From Paraburkholderia rhynchosiae (lineage in GTDB: Bacteria > Pseudomonadota > Gammaproteobacteria > Burkholderiales > Burkholderiaceae): a stretch of 64,000 nucleotides of DNA. The notes under the pieces were generated by a model. The model had not been told where the DNA came from. It was given only the letters and a program-made list of their open reading frames with translations, and searched no databases. The translations under genes and the position numbers were made by a program. This document shows, one piece after another, positions 37,606-48,529 of this stretch; position 1 is the stretch's first letter; every line of letters begins with the position of its first letter. Where the stretch lies: assembly GCF_002879865.1 (NCBI RefSeq), contig NZ_PNXY01000001.1, positions 248,001-312,000 of the forward strand, in the 5' to 3' direction.

Positions 37606-38631
37606 TCAATCGTTGTTGCCCGCGACAATTCCCATCACCGCCATGCGCACCGCGATACCGAACGTCACCTGATTCAGAATCACCGATTGCGGACCGTCGG
37701 CCACTTGCGAGTCGATTTCGACGCCGCGGTTCATCGGGCCTGGGTGCATGACAATGGCATCCGGTTTGGCGAGCGCGAGACGCTCCGGCGTCAAGCCCCA
37801 GCTCTTGAAGTATTCCTGCGCCGACGGCAACAGCGCGCCGCTCATCCGCTCGTTCTGCAAACGCAGCATGATGATCACGTCGACGTCTTTCAGCCCTTCG
37901 TCCAGGTTGTGGAACACGCGCACGCCCATCTGTTCGAGGCCGCCCGGCAGGAGTGTGCGCGGACCGATTGCGCGCACTTCCGGCACGCCGAGCGTGGTCA
38001 ACGCATGAATGTCCGAGCGCGCGACTCGCGAATGCAGAATGTCGCCGACAATCGCCACGCGCAAGTTCGTGAAGTCTTTCTTGTAGTGGCGGATCGTGTA
38101 CATGTCGAGCAGACCCTGCGTGGGGTGCGCATGACGGCCGTCGCCGGCGTTGATCACGTGCACGTGCGGCGCACAGTGCTGTGCGATCAGATACGGCGCG
38201 CCGCTCGACGCATGACGCACGACAAACATGTCGGCATGCATGGCCGACAGATTGTTGATCGTGTCGAGCAGCGATTCGCCTTTGCTCGTCGACGACGCAT
38301 TGATGTTCAGATTCAGCACGTCCGCCGACAGACGTGTCGCGGCGATCTCGAACGTGGTGCGGGTGCGCGTCGAGTTTTCGAAGAACAGATTGAACACCGA
38401 TTTGCCGCGCAGCAGCGGCACCTTCTTCACCTCGCGATCCGTCACGCTGACGAACTGGCTCGCAGTGTCGAGAATGTGATTGACGATCGCCTTCGGCAAA
38501 CCTTCGATCGACAACAGATGCTTGAGCTCGCCGTTTTTCGTGAGCTGCGGGTTGCCCTTCAGGAAGCCATAACGGAAGCGCTCGGTGGCGCTATCGGCGG
38601 AATCCTGCGGAGCCTGGATGGGGGTGTTCAT
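37606..38631 (-). CDS. pyrB: Aspartate carbamoyltransferase catalytic chain
   Basis: 341 residues. [19 protein letters not shown] is the carbamoyl-phosphate-binding signature; [24 protein letters not shown] and [14 protein letters not shown] (with the HPGP-x-NRG loop) are conserved. It commits aspartate and carbamoyl phosphate to pyrimidine synthesis. The length, longer than the 305-310 residues of enterobacterial PyrB, is that of the class A enzymes that need a PyrC' partner. Confidence 0.96.
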   Translation of the reverse strand: MNTPIQAPQDSADSATERFRYGFLKGNPQLTKNGELKHLLSIEGLPKAIVNHILDTASQFVSVTDREVKKVPLLRGKSVFNLFFENSTRTRTTFEIAATRLSADVLNLNINASSTSKGESLLDTINNLSAMHADMFVVRHASSGAPYLIAQHCAPHVHVINAGDGRHAHPTQGLLDMYTIRHYKKDFTNLRVAIVGDILHSRVARSDIHALTTLGVPEVRAIGPRTLLPGGLEQMGVRVFHNLDEGLKDVDVIIMLRLQNERMSGALLPSAQEYFKSWGLTPERLALAKPDAIVMHPGPMNRGVEIDSQVADGPQSVILNQVTFGIAVRMAVMGIVAGNND

Positions 38632-38828
38632 GATGTACCTGCTTCAAATACGGGCTTCAACGTGGTGTGGCGGTGCTGAATGGGTTGGGCGTGTGCGGAA
38701 CGTCGGTCACTGCGGCGCCGCTCCTGGCCGTTTGCGCATGGTGCCGCGGCTGTTCGCGCTTTGCGCTGCACTTTGATTGCGCGCGCCTCGATGCAGTCCG
38801 TCCCCACTCTCGCGACTCGATGCCGGGC

Positions 38829-39380
38829 TCAATCGACGCGTGCTTCAGTGTGAAAGGTGAAACGCGGCTGGTCTGCGCCACTCTCGCTGCCGCGTTCTTC
38901 GCGCGCCAGCACGAGCGTGGCGTCGGCGGACACATCCACCACGCCGCCGACAAAGCGCGCCGCCACCGGCAACTCACGTCCGCCGCGATCGGCAAGCACC
39001 GCCAGTTCGACCGCTGCCGGACGGCCATAGTCGTACAGTTCATTGAGCGCCGCGCGGATCGTGCGGCCGGTGTACAGCACGTCGTCGACAAGCACGATGC
39101 GGCGGCCGTCGACGGAAAAAGGCAGCGACGTCGGGCTCGCCTGTGAGTGCAAACCCTTTTTGGCGTAGTCGTCGCGATGCAGCGCGACGTTGATCACGCC
39201 GAAACTCGCCAGGTTCAGGTCGTGCGCGAGCCGCTCGGCGAGCCACGCGCCTCCGCTGTGGATGCCGGCCAGCACGGCGCCCTCGGCACCGTCCTGCGCT
39301 GCACCGAGCTTGTCGCCATACGCGGCGCGAATCTGGTCGAGCAACGCGTGATAAAGCGCTTCGGCGTCAATGGAACTCAT
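38829..39380 (-). CDS. pyrR: Bifunctional pyr operon regulator / uracil phosphoribosyltransferase
   Basis: 183 residues from the ATG at 39380. [18 protein letters not shown] is the PRPP-binding motif and [17 protein letters not shown] the pyrophosphate loop of PyrR. In this group of bacteria it is the second gene before pyrB; RNA-binding attenuation is known for Gram-positive PyrR but uncertain here. It overlaps yqgF by 14 bases. Confidence 0.92.
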   Translation of the reverse strand: MSSIDAEALYHALLDQIRAAYGDKLGAAQDGAEGAVLAGIHSGGAWLAERLAHDLNLASFGVINVALHRDDYAKKGLHSQASPTSLPFSVDGRRIVLVDDVLYTGRTIRAALNELYDYGRPAAVELAVLADRGGRELPVAARFVGGVVDVSADATLVLAREERGSESGADQPRFTFHTEARVD

Positions 39381-39807
39381 GATTGTCGGAAAGTCCGTCA
39401 AGATATTGCTGGAGGATGATGCTGGCGGCTTCGGCGTCGAGCATATCGGCACGGCCTTTCCCGGCGCGGATTCCCGCCTTCGCCTCGACCGACGAATAGC
39501 GCTCGTCGATCCACGTCACCGGCAAATTGAAGCGGCCGTTCAGCTGATTGCCGAAGCGCTTCGCGAGTTGCGTCATTTCGTGCGGCGTGCCATCCGGATG
39601 CATCGGCAAGCCTACGACGAGCGCGTCGGGCTTCCACTCGGCAATCAGCTTGCCGACCTCGGCAAAACGATATTCGCGGCTGCGATTCTGCACGATGACG
39701 AGCGGCCTGGCGCTCTTCGTGAGCGAATTGCCGACCGCCACGCCGATGCGTTTTTCACCGTAGTCGAACGCAAGCAGCGTCGCCTCACGTCCGGCCGTCA
39801 GACTCAT
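39367..39807 (-). CDS. yqgF: Putative Holliday junction resolvase / pre-16S rRNA nuclease
   Basis: 146 residues. [17 protein letters not shown] is the RNase-H-fold start with the first catalytic aspartate, [14 protein letters not shown] is the second block, and [11 protein letters not shown] with [14 protein letters not shown] complete the RuvX/YqgF pattern. It processes the 5' end of 16S rRNA in other bacteria. It lies between algH and pyrR with short spacing. Confidence 0.94.
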   Translation of the reverse strand: MSLTAGREATLLAFDYGEKRIGVAVGNSLTKSARPLVIVQNRSREYRFAEVGKLIAEWKPDALVVGLPMHPDGTPHEMTQLAKRFGNQLNGRFNLPVTWIDERYSSVEAKAGIRAGKGRADMLDAEAASIILQQYLDGLSDNHEFH

Positions 39808-39817
39808 GCGTCGCCTC

Positions 39818-40396
39818 TCATGCGTGTCCGGCCTCGCCCGACAGCACGGACAGCGAAATGCCGAGCAGCGCGAGCGCGGCTTCGAGGCGCTCTTCAGCCG
39901 GCACGTCGAAAACGATTTTCGGGTCGGCTTCGACCGTCAGCCAGCCGTTCTTCGAAATTTCTTCTTCGAGCTGGCCCGCACCCCAACCGGCGTGACCGAG
40001 CGTGAGCAGGAAACGCTCGGGACCCGTACCGCTCGCGACTGCCTCTAGCACGTCTTTCGAGGTGGTCATCTCAAGACCGCCCGGCACCGACATGGACGAC
40101 GTGTACGTATTGCCGTCTTTCGGATCGTGCAGCACGAAGCCGCGTTCGGTTTGCACCGGGCCGCCGAAGTACACGGGAACGTGAAGGAGAGGTTCGATCT
40201 CGAGCTTGAGGTCGATGCGACTGAAGAGCGCTTCCAGGTCGATATCGGTCGGCCGGTTGATCACGAGGCCGAGCGCACCGCGCTCACTGTGATCGCAAAG
40301 GTAGACCACCGTTCCTGAAAACGTCGGATCAGCCATGTTCGGCATGGCGATCAGGAACTGGTTGGTCAGATTGATGCGATCGGTACTCTTGGACAT
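39818..40396 (-). CDS. algH: YqgE/AlgH family protein (UPF0301)
   Basis: 192 residues. [20 protein letters not shown] and [20 protein letters not shown] are the family signature, and [15 protein letters not shown] the second block. The molecular function is not known; in Pseudomonas it affects alginate and virulence gene expression. First gene of the pyr operon here. Confidence 0.94.
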   Translation of the reverse strand: MSKSTDRINLTNQFLIAMPNMADPTFSGTVVYLCDHSERGALGLVINRPTDIDLEALFSRIDLKLEIEPLLHVPVYFGGPVQTERGFVLHDPKDGNTYTSSMSVPGGLEMTTSKDVLEAVASGTGPERFLLTLGHAGWGAGQLEEEISKNGWLTVEADPKIVFDVPAEERLEAALALLGISLSVLSGEAGHA

Positions 40397-40767
40397 AGTT
40401 CGGATTTTAGCAAAGACGATGCAGGATGGCGGGCTTTGAGCGTGGAACGGCGACGTGAGTCATGAAGCTTGCCGCGAGCCATCGACGGCGATTCATGTTG
40501 CACTCTATCACGCACGCGGGCCTTGCCAAGATGCAGGTTAGCGGTGTCGTGCGGCATGACTGCGGCGTGCCGCCGGGTTGCATCGATGCTGCCTGAATGA
40601 CCGGGCGATTGGCGGCGAATTGTGCCGCCTGATTGGCTACATGCCTTGTTGTGAGCTGACTGCGCGTTTCGTGCGGGCTGTGGCTGCATTTTTGCGTGCT
40701 CGCGCCGGCTATTGGGGCCGCCGGAACGGCTTTGCTCCTCCGGCTCTCTCTACGCTCTTTACGCTCT
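40397..40767. other. Intergenic region upstream of algH
   Basis: 371 bases between the algH start and the end of the FimL-like gene. A TAAAAT on the minus strand close to algH (about 40404-40409) may be its -10 box, without a good -35. The short open frames have no recognisable content. Confidence 0.4.
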
Positions 40768-42177
40768 TTACGCGCCGCCCTGCTCGATCGCACGCGTCAG
40801 CGTCGCCAGTGCGGCACCGCCGGCCGGGGGCGCCACGCCCGCCGCTACTTTATGCAGCGTCGCGCGCAACGCCTCCGCAGCACCTTCGAGCGCACTCGCC
40901 GCCGGGGCGTCGACGATCACATGGGCGCGCACCGCAGGCGTCGAAACACCTGCATGAGCGCGACGGCGCCAGGCGAGCCCCAAGGCATCGGCCAGCAGCG
41001 CGACATGGCCGAGGCCGAGCGCGCAAGCCGCGGAGCCGAGCCGGTACGCGGCGTCGCCCGCTTGCAGCGCTTCGCTCGGGTCGGCCTTCTCGGGCTGGTC
41101 GGCCGCACGCGCATGGTCGGCCAGCGCGGAAATGGCCGCGTCGGCCGTCTGCAGAAAATCTTCATACGCGTGCGCGTTGACGCTCAACACGCCGAGTTCG
41201 CGCGTCAGTGAAGTGCGGGCGCTGAACAACTGTGCCTGCACCGCGCCCGCTTCCCATAGCATTTCCGATGCCTGGGTGCCCGCAACGTGCCAATCGACGG
41301 TCAAGCCATAGTCGTGAAGCACCTCGACCTGATCGGCGTCTTCGGCGGCGGCGCCGAATAGTGCGTAGTCGCGCCACAGCAGTGCCAGCGTGGCCCGGAC
41401 CAGTGAGCGCTGCGCGCGCTCGATGCCGCGAGCGTGATCGGCCAGCGCCAGATTGCAACGTGCGTAAAAACGCCGCGCGTCAGTCTCTCCGGCTGCGCGT
41501 CCGCCGACCCGCAATGCGCGCGCGCAAGCCTTCGCGAGACGCCAGAAATCGTAGGGATCGGGGCCGGCGAGTTCGGTAAATACAGCGTCGAGTTCGTCGA
41601 GTGCGGCGTTGGTGGCCGCGCGCGCCGCTGCGCTGCCTGTATCGGGTTGTGAGCGCAGCACCGGCAGCAGCGCACGCTCATAGCGCGCACGCAGATGTGC
41701 CAGTTGCTCCGCCGATTGCACGTGAAACGACACCGGCGGCACCGGGCGCGCGGTTAGCGCGAGATCTTCGAAAGCAACGGGCGAGCCCGGCGTGTGCTCG
41801 CCCAGATCGGCGCACAGCGCCTGGTAATGATTAAAGAGCGTGGGCGAGCAGGCCAGTTCGCGCAGATTGTGACGCTCGAGTGCCGCACGGAAATCGCGCA
41901 GTGCGGCGCCGAACACTGGCCGCACACTCTCGGCCTCCGCCGGATCGCCTGCGGCTAGCGGCGAGACGCGCACGAGCGCGTCGGCAAAACGGGTCGCACT
42001 CAGCCAGCCGGCGCTGCGCAGCGCGTGCGAAGCGCGAACCAGCGCCGTCGTGCACCCGGTGTGCTGTTCGAACGCCAATAGCGCCTCGGCCAGCGCAAGC
42101 TCCGCGGGACGAACAGCGCCGCCGCGCGGATTCGGCAATGCGTCAAAGGAAACGGGTGCTGCGGATCGAAGAGTCAT
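40768..42177 (-). CDS. FimL / ChpA N-terminal-like protein (probable)
   Basis: 469 residues from the ATG at 42177 (MTLRSAAPVSFDAL). Mostly alpha-helical, alanine- and leucine-rich, with no membrane segment. It has the look of the inactive histidine-phosphotransfer-like domain arrays at the N-terminus of ChpA/PilL and of FimL, a cytoplasmic scaffold of twitching-motility signalling in Pseudomonas. The neighbour rubredoxin supports this: in Ralstonia and Burkholderia relatives the pilGHIJ-chpA cluster sits beside rubredoxin and thiD. No kinase domain or CheW-like domain follows, and pilGHIJ are absent. The family call is tentative. Confidence 0.55.
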   Translation of the reverse strand: MTLRSAAPVSFDALPNPRGGAVRPAELALAEALLAFEQHTGCTTALVRASHALRSAGWLSATRFADALVRVSPLAAGDPAEAESVRPVFGAALRDFRAALERHNLRELACSPTLFNHYQALCADLGEHTPGSPVAFEDLALTARPVPPVSFHVQSAEQLAHLRARYERALLPVLRSQPDTGSAAARAATNAALDELDAVFTELAGPDPYDFWRLAKACARALRVGGRAAGETDARRFYARCNLALADHARGIERAQRSLVRATLALLWRDYALFGAAAEDADQVEVLHDYGLTVDWHVAGTQASEMLWEAGAVQAQLFSARTSLTRELGVLSVNAHAYEDFLQTADAAISALADHARAADQPEKADPSEALQAGDAAYRLGSAACALGLGHVALLADALGLAWRRRAHAGVSTPAVRAHVIVDAPAASALEGAAEALRATLHKVAAGVAPPAGGAALATLTRAIEQGGA

Positions 42178-42270
42178 GAGTTGGCGACAGAGAGTCGGCG
42201 GCCCGCCGTTTCGCGCGGCACGCGCACTGAGCACCTAACGCGCGAACCGGCGACTAAACGGTGACAAATG

Positions 42271-42312
42271 CGCGATGACAAACACGCAATGACGAACACG
42301 CAATGACAAACT
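42271..42312. repeat. Three tandem copies of a 14-bp repeat
   Basis: Unit CGCAATGACAAACA, at 42271-42284 (one change), 42285-42298 (one change) and 42299-42312 (last base changed). It lies between the FimL-like and rubredoxin genes. Function unknown. Confidence 0.8.
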
Positions 42313-42407
42313 ATTCAACGACAACCTGGAGTTGCGACACGGCTCGATCGACGACCTTTGCAAGCGACCCCACATCTCGGCCGGACACCGTCAGCCGCCC
42401 CCGGACA

Positions 42408-42578
42408 TCAGATCTGAACCATCTCGAAGTCTTCCTTGCGCGCTCCGCACTCGGGACACGTCCAGTTAATGGGGACGTCCTCCCAGCGGGTTCCCGGCGC
42501 AATGCCTTCGTCCGGCAAACCGGCTTCTTCGTCGTAAATCCAGCCGCAAATCAGGCACATCCAGCTTTGGTATTCCAT
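42408..42578 (-). CDS. rubA: Rubredoxin
   Basis: 56 residues from the ATG at 42578. Two C-x2-C pairs bind one iron: MCLICGW and CPECGA, with the conserved YDEEAG and the aromatic core W-x-D. A small cytoplasmic electron carrier, typically for alkane hydroxylases or oxidative-stress enzymes. Divergent from thiD. Confidence 0.96.
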   Translation of the reverse strand: MEYQSWMCLICGWIYDEEAGLPDEGIAPGTRWEDVPINWTCPECGARKEDFEMVQI

Positions 42579-42865
42579 TCTTGTGTCGCGTCGTAAAGTC
42601 CGTGGAAACGGGAGCCATGATGGTACCGTGTTGCCGCCCCAATGCCTAGCAATCGCGAGCGCGCAATCCGACGACGCGACGGCCTTCGGCAATGCTGCGT
42701 GGGTCAGGCGACGCTCAGTGCGGCGTCGCGCCACACGGTGGCCGCCGGTCTGCAGCATGAAGCCGGGGAAGATGCGAAAAAACGCCCTCGCGCCGGTTTA
42801 GGCCGCATAATTGAGCCGATTGCGCACTCACCGCGCCCCAAATTCAGCTCTCTTTGTAGATCTTC

Positions 42866-43726
42866 ATGCCCAGCGATACGCCTCCGATCGTCCTCACCTT
42901 CGGCCTCTCCGATCCCACCGGCGGCTCCGGCCTGCAAGCCGACCTGATGACCCTTGCCAGCATGGGTTGTCATGGCGTCTCCGTGCTCACGGGCTATACC
43001 GTGCGCGACTCGGCGAGCTGCGACGAAGTCAACGGGCTCGATCCAGAAGTCGTGGCGACCCAGGCGCGCATGCTGCTCGAAGACATGCCGATCGCGGCCT
43101 TCAAGGTCGGCGCCTGCACGCGTGCCGAAGTAGTGAGCGCGATTGCCGAAGTGGTGGCCGATTACGACGACATTCCGCTGATTCTCGCCCCCGACTTCAC
43201 GCTCGACGACGAACACGTGCTCGCAGCCGACGAACTGCGCGAAGCAATTGCCGATCTGCTGGCACCGCAAACCACCTTGCTGGTCGCCGACTCCGCCACG
43301 CTGCTCGCCCTCGCGCAGCCTGACGGCGACGCCGAGGCGCCGAGCCTCGACGCGGCGATCTCGCATCTGCTGTCGCAGGGCTGCGAATACATTCTGTCGA
43401 CGGAAACCGGCACGCACCGGCTCGTCAATACGCTTTTCAGCGAAGACGGCCAGTTGCGTCAGGACATGTGGGACCGCGGCAGCCATCGGATCATGGGTTT
43501 GACGGATACGCTCGGTTCCGCAATCGCGGCGCTCCTCGCCAATGGCCAGGACCCGGCGGAAGCTGTGCGCGAAGCGCAGGAGTATCTGTACCAGGCGATG
43601 CGCAGCGCATTCCGGCCGGGCATGGGCGCGTATATGCCGGACCGGTTCTTCTGGGCACGCAGCAGCGACGACGAAACACCGCCTACAACCGGCAAGGACG
43701 CGGCGCCCGGCGAAGCGCGGCACTGA
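42866..43726 (+). CDS. thiD: Hydroxymethylpyrimidine / phosphomethylpyrimidine kinase
   Basis: 286 residues. LTFGLSDPTGGSGLQADLMT is the substrate-binding N-terminus of the ribokinase-fold ThiD family, MPIAAFKVG the second block, and MGLTDTLGSAIAALLANG the GxGD-type anion hole in slightly altered form. It phosphorylates HMP for thiamine synthesis. Divergent from rubredoxin, as usual in this group. Confidence 0.9.
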   Translation: MPSDTPPIVLTFGLSDPTGGSGLQADLMTLASMGCHGVSVLTGYTVRDSASCDEVNGLDPEVVATQARMLLEDMPIAAFKVGACTRAEVVSAIAEVVADYDDIPLILAPDFTLDDEHVLAADELREAIADLLAPQTTLLVADSATLLALAQPDGDAEAPSLDAAISHLLSQGCEYILSTETGTHRLVNTLFSEDGQLRQDMWDRGSHRIMGLTDTLGSAIAALLANGQDPAEAVREAQEYLYQAMRSAFRPGMGAYMPDRFFWARSSDDETPPTTGKDAAPGEARH

Positions 43727-43953
43727 CACCCCGGCGCCTCACCGCGTATTTCACGTTTTGCGCGTTGCCGGCAAGGCGTGCGAATCCCATAGACGCAAAC
43801 GAGCGAATGACACGTCTCGGAAGGCCCGCCGCAATGGCGGCCACCTAACCATCCGGGTCAGGTAGGCGTGTCTTCCGGGTGTGTAATCAAACGTTACAAC
43901 GACGCGAAAGGACGCGCGTTACACTTACAAACCGTAAATTGTCATATCGTTAT

Positions 43954-45165
43954 ATGCTCGCGCCTACGTTTTTCATTCACCCTCCCAAAAGCGGAGGGTC
44001 GACGGTGATCTCTTTCTTCGATCTGAACAAAGGCAAAGATCAATTCGTCAACTTCGAATGGGACAGAGAAGGCTGGGACAGGTGTCGCGCCAGATTGTTG
44101 GAAACGCATATCGGCGGCGGTCATCAATCGTACGGCATTCATAGAAGTCTCAAAGCTCCGCTCGCCTATTGCACCATTCTGCGCGATCCGCTCGCGCGGC
44201 AAATATCGCATTACCGTTACGCGTTGAACGGCAAAAACGGCGAGGTGGCACGCGGCGCGAGCGTGTCCGCGACCGAGGCACTCGTGCTGCGCGGCACGCT
44301 TTCGCTCGACGAGTGGGTGAGCGAGTCTCTGGGCGGCAAGAACATCTTCGCGCAGATGCTGAGCGGCCATTCGGCGCCCCAGGCGCTTAGCCTCGAAGTT
44401 GCGCAAGCCAATCTTCGGCATCATTTCAGCGCGGTCGGCGTTTGTGAAAACATGAGCGAATTTCTACTGCGTCTTTGCGGAAAGACCGGGTTGAAATTAC
44501 CGTTCTACTTTGAGACGAACATCACAAGCGGCTCATCGAAAGACATCGGTCAGTTAAGCGAAACGGCAAGACAGAAATTCGTCGAAGACAATCGTCTCGA
44601 TTACCGGATTTTCGAGCACGCCAAGCGCCAGATTGAAAGCGATGCGCAGGAGTCGGGCAGCGTTTTCACAAAGGCCCTCGAACTGGTCAAGGTCATTCAG
44701 GCAGAAATAAACCAGCTCGAGAATCCGTACATCCACCGTTCGGTGGTGTTCGGGTTCGACGAGGCGTTTCTCGCGAAAGTGCTTGGCGTAATCGGCCGAT
44801 TCGACCTCGCGCCGATCGACGAGTATCTGCAGTCCGCCGAAAACGAAACCCAATCGCTCGCCGACATGTACGACGGATTTGTCGACTCGGTCCGCGACGG
44901 CGTCGTGTCGGGGTGGGCCGTCAACCTCAGTCATCCGGAAGAAAAGGTACTACTCGACGTGCGCATCGGCAGGGAAGTGATCGCGAGCGGCTTGAGCGGC
45001 GAGCATCGCCCGGACGTGGCAAACGCGGGCTATCCGAGCGCCCACGCCGGCTTTTCGATAGCGTTGCCGCCGGGCGCGCCGGACGGATTCCATGTCGCTG
45101 TCGCCAATTCCGCCGAGCGCCTGCATAACGCGGGCGTCTGGCGGCAAGGTTGGCACTGCGTTTAA
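43954..45165 (+). CDS. Sulfotransferase-family protein with C-terminal glycan-associated domain
   Basis: 403 residues from the ATG at 43954; the frame is open from 43879, but the sulfotransferase fold begins at this ATG. No good ribosome site was found, so the start is uncertain. FIHPPKSGGSTVISFF is the 5'-phosphosulfate loop and YCTILRDPLARQISHYRY the 3'-phosphate-binding RDP-x2-R-x2-S motif, as in heparan-2-O-sulfotransferase-like proteins. The last 90 residues (FVDSVRDGVVSGWAVN, LDVRIG, HAGFSIALP) form a domain I know as an appendage of glycan-locus proteins. It probably transfers sulfate from PAPS to a sugar or peptide; the next gene makes PAPS. Confidence 0.82.
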   Translation: MLAPTFFIHPPKSGGSTVISFFDLNKGKDQFVNFEWDREGWDRCRARLLETHIGGGHQSYGIHRSLKAPLAYCTILRDPLARQISHYRYALNGKNGEVARGASVSATEALVLRGTLSLDEWVSESLGGKNIFAQMLSGHSAPQALSLEVAQANLRHHFSAVGVCENMSEFLLRLCGKTGLKLPFYFETNITSGSSKDIGQLSETARQKFVEDNRLDYRIFEHAKRQIESDAQESGSVFTKALELVKVIQAEINQLENPYIHRSVVFGFDEAFLAKVLGVIGRFDLAPIDEYLQSAENETQSLADMYDGFVDSVRDGVVSGWAVNLSHPEEKVLLDVRIGREVIASGLSGEHRPDVANAGYPSAHAGFSIALPPGAPDGFHVAVANSAERLHNAGVWRQGWHCV

Positions 45166-45185
45166 GTCCTCGAGGAAACATCACA

Positions 45186-45800
45186 ATGCAACAACAGGCC
45201 CGCGGTCCAGTGCAACGCTTCCACGGCGCGATCACGCTCAAGGACAGAATGCGGATGCTCCGTCAGAAGCCGGTCACGATCTGGCTCACGGGACTGTCGG
45301 CAGCGGGAAAATCGACCATTGCGTTCGAACTCGAGCGGCAACTCGTGTCGCTGGGTCAGGCCTGCTATGTACTCGATGGCGACAACGTTCGCCACGGCTT
45401 GGGCCGCGACCTTGGCTTTAACCAGCAGGACCGTCATGAAAATATCCGCAGAGTCGCGCATGTCGCTCAGCTGATGAACGACGCCGGCCTCATCGTCATC
45501 ACGGCGCTCATCTCGCCGATGCGGGCGGACCGCGCCATGGCGCGCCACATCATTGGCGCCGGCAATTTCATCGAGACGTATCTGTCGGCATCGGTCGACA
45601 CATGTGCGCGGCGCGACCCCAAAGGTCTTTACGCGAAAGCGCTGGCCGGAAAGATCCCTTCGTTCACCGGCATTTCGGCGCCCTATGAAGCGCCGCTCGA
45701 TCCGGAACTGGAGATCGACACCGCAAGCTTGACGCTGAGCGAAAGCGTAGCGGGTATCTTCGCGCACTTGCGCGAGAACTGTCTGGCACTGCCGGCATAG
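45186..45800 (+). CDS. cysC: Adenylylsulfate (APS) kinase
   Basis: 204 residues from the ATG at 45186, behind GAGGAAA. WLTGLSAAGKSTIAFELER holds the P-loop, VLDGDNVRHGLGRDLGF the APS-binding region, and NIRRVAHVAQLMNDAGLIVI is diagnostic of CysC; TGISAPYEAPLDPELEIDT closes the fold. It phosphorylates APS to PAPS. Twenty bases after a sulfotransferase gene and away from any assimilatory sulfate genes, it probably serves sulfation rather than assimilation. Confidence 0.95.
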   Translation: MQQQARGPVQRFHGAITLKDRMRMLRQKPVTIWLTGLSAAGKSTIAFELERQLVSLGQACYVLDGDNVRHGLGRDLGFNQQDRHENIRRVAHVAQLMNDAGLIVITALISPMRADRAMARHIIGAGNFIETYLSASVDTCARRDPKGLYAKALAGKIPSFTGISAPYEAPLDPELEIDTASLTLSESVAGIFAHLRENCLALPA

Positions 45801-45849
45801 GCATAGGCAACAAACACGAAATTCGAGCGCTTCTTTCCGCTGCCACAAA

Positions 45850-45937
45850 CGAGAACCGAACGAGAACCGAACGAGAACCGAACGAGAACCGAACGAGAAC
45901 CGAACGAGAACCGAACGAGAACCGAACGAGAAACAAA
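45850..45937. repeat. Tandem 11-bp repeat, seven exact copies plus a degenerate eighth
   Basis: Unit CGAGAACCGAA repeats without change from 45850 to 45926, then decays into CGAGAAACAAA. It lies between cysC and the shared terminator. Exact identity of all seven copies points to recent slippage; copy number may vary between strains. Confidence 0.95.
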
Positions 45938-45940
45938 ACG

Positions 45941-45969
45941 AAAAAACCTGCATTTCTGCAGGTTTTTTC
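45941..45969. terminator. Bidirectional rho-independent terminator between cysC and groEL
   Basis: A six-base perfect stem CCTGCA / TGCAGG with loop TTTC, with six A on one side and six T on the other, so it works on both strands. It ends the convergent cysC (plus) and groEL (minus) transcripts. Confidence 0.9.
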
Positions 45970-46052
45970 TTTGCGAAGCACGCCTCGCGGCGCGCTTCTT
46001 CATGGGCTCCCGGCTGAACCTCTGGACGAGGTCCGACTGGGGCAGACATGAA

Positions 46053-47696
<1,644 letters not shown>

Positions 47697-47745
47697 CTAA
47701 CTCCTTGAATTCTTTGGATATAACCGGGGAAGTAGCGACCAGCGC

Positions 47746-48036
47746 TTACTTCTGCACCACGGCCATGATGTCTTCTTCGCGCATCACGAGCAGTTCGTTG
47801 CCGTCGACCTTGACGGTCTGGCCTGCATACTTGCCGAACAGCACGCGGTCACCCACTTTCACGTCGAGCGCGATTTGTGCGCCCTTGTCGTCACGCTTGC
47901 CCGGGCCAATCGCCAGGATTTCGCCCTGATCCGGCTTCTCTGCTGCGGCTTCGGGGATCACGATGCCCGACGCGGTCTTGGTTTCTTGATCCAGACGCTT
48001 GACGATCACGCGATCATGCAAAGGACGAAGGTTCAT
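47746..48036 (-). CDS. groES: Co-chaperonin GroES (10 kDa)
   Basis: 96 residues from the ATG at 48036, behind [27 protein letters not shown] is the signature, followed by the mobile loop [11 protein letters not shown] and the [11 protein letters not shown] block. First gene of the operon, controlled by the promoter and CIRCE element just upstream. Confidence 0.98.
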   Translation of the reverse strand: MNLRPLHDRVIVKRLDQETKTASGIVIPEAAAEKPDQGEILAIGPGKRDDKGAQIALDVKVGDRVLFGKYAGQTVKVDGNELLVMREEDIMAVVQK

Positions 48037-48108
48037 ACATACTCCTCTCTTGATTGAGACTGAAGAACGCTTGGAAAACCCGGCTGACCGAGCCAACCGG
48101 CGAAGTTG

Positions 48109-48135
48109 TTAGCACTCTCGTGCAGCGAGTGCTAA
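48109..48135. promoter_or_regulatory. CIRCE element (HrcA operator) of groESL
   Basis: Perfect TTAGCACTC - 9 bases - GAGTGCTAA, the consensus HrcA-binding inverted repeat. It overlaps the base after the -10 box, so bound HrcA should block transcription until heat stress removes it. Confidence 0.97.
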
Positions 48136-48163
48136 TTATATGGACGCGTGGTGACAAATTCAA
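48135..48163 (-). promoter_or_regulatory. Sigma-70 promoter of groESL
   Basis: On the minus strand, TTGAAT (48163-48158), a 17-base spacer, and a perfect TATAAT (48140-48135) that abuts the CIRCE element. This gives housekeeping transcription repressible by HrcA; I did not see a clear sigma-32 promoter. Confidence 0.85.
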
Positions 48164-48529
48164 GAAGGGATGCGACGGGTGTTGTCGAGATTCACTCAAC
48201 TTTGAACTTTGTTCGCTTAAGTTTGAACTTCGCGAGGCCGGCCAGGCGCATCGAGTGTTGCGGCGAGCGGCGGGGGGCGCCGGAAGCGCCCTTTGGCGTG
48301 AAGAGGGAACTGTGGACTGAACGGCGGGGCCTGCAGCCGGCTCAATCCGGCCACAAACTGCCGGTCACATGCGCCGCCGGAAGGCCGCTCAGGCGTCGGC
48401 TCTGCTTCACAACCGGCCATCTGATTGTCGCAAGGCGAGCGCTCGTTCAGCGGCCAGAAGGGACATCAATCTGGCCGGCCAAAGACGCCCTGTTCCACCG
48501 AGCGGAGGCATATCCCCTGTTGATCCCTG
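48164..48529. other. Region between groESL promoter and methyltransferase gene; left end of putative mobile unit
   Basis: The terminal repeats of the mobile unit are at 48182-48230. The rest, 48231-48529, has no frame with recognisable content. Confidence 0.5.
48182..48230 (-). repeat. Left end of putative mobile unit: terminal inverted repeat and second 19-bp copy
   Basis: The outer 27 bases (48182-48208) match the reverse complement of 52217-52243 at 26 positions. Inside lie two copies of a 19-bp repeat at 48191-48209 and 48212-48230, spaced 21 bases apart, both in the orientation opposite to the copies at the right end. Arrays of short repeats at both ends are known for IS21-family and Tn7-like elements. 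Confidence 0.8.

Noticed and set aside
45850..45937. Tandem repeats considered as CRISPR
   Set aside because: Units are 11 bases with no spacers and no cas genes nearby.
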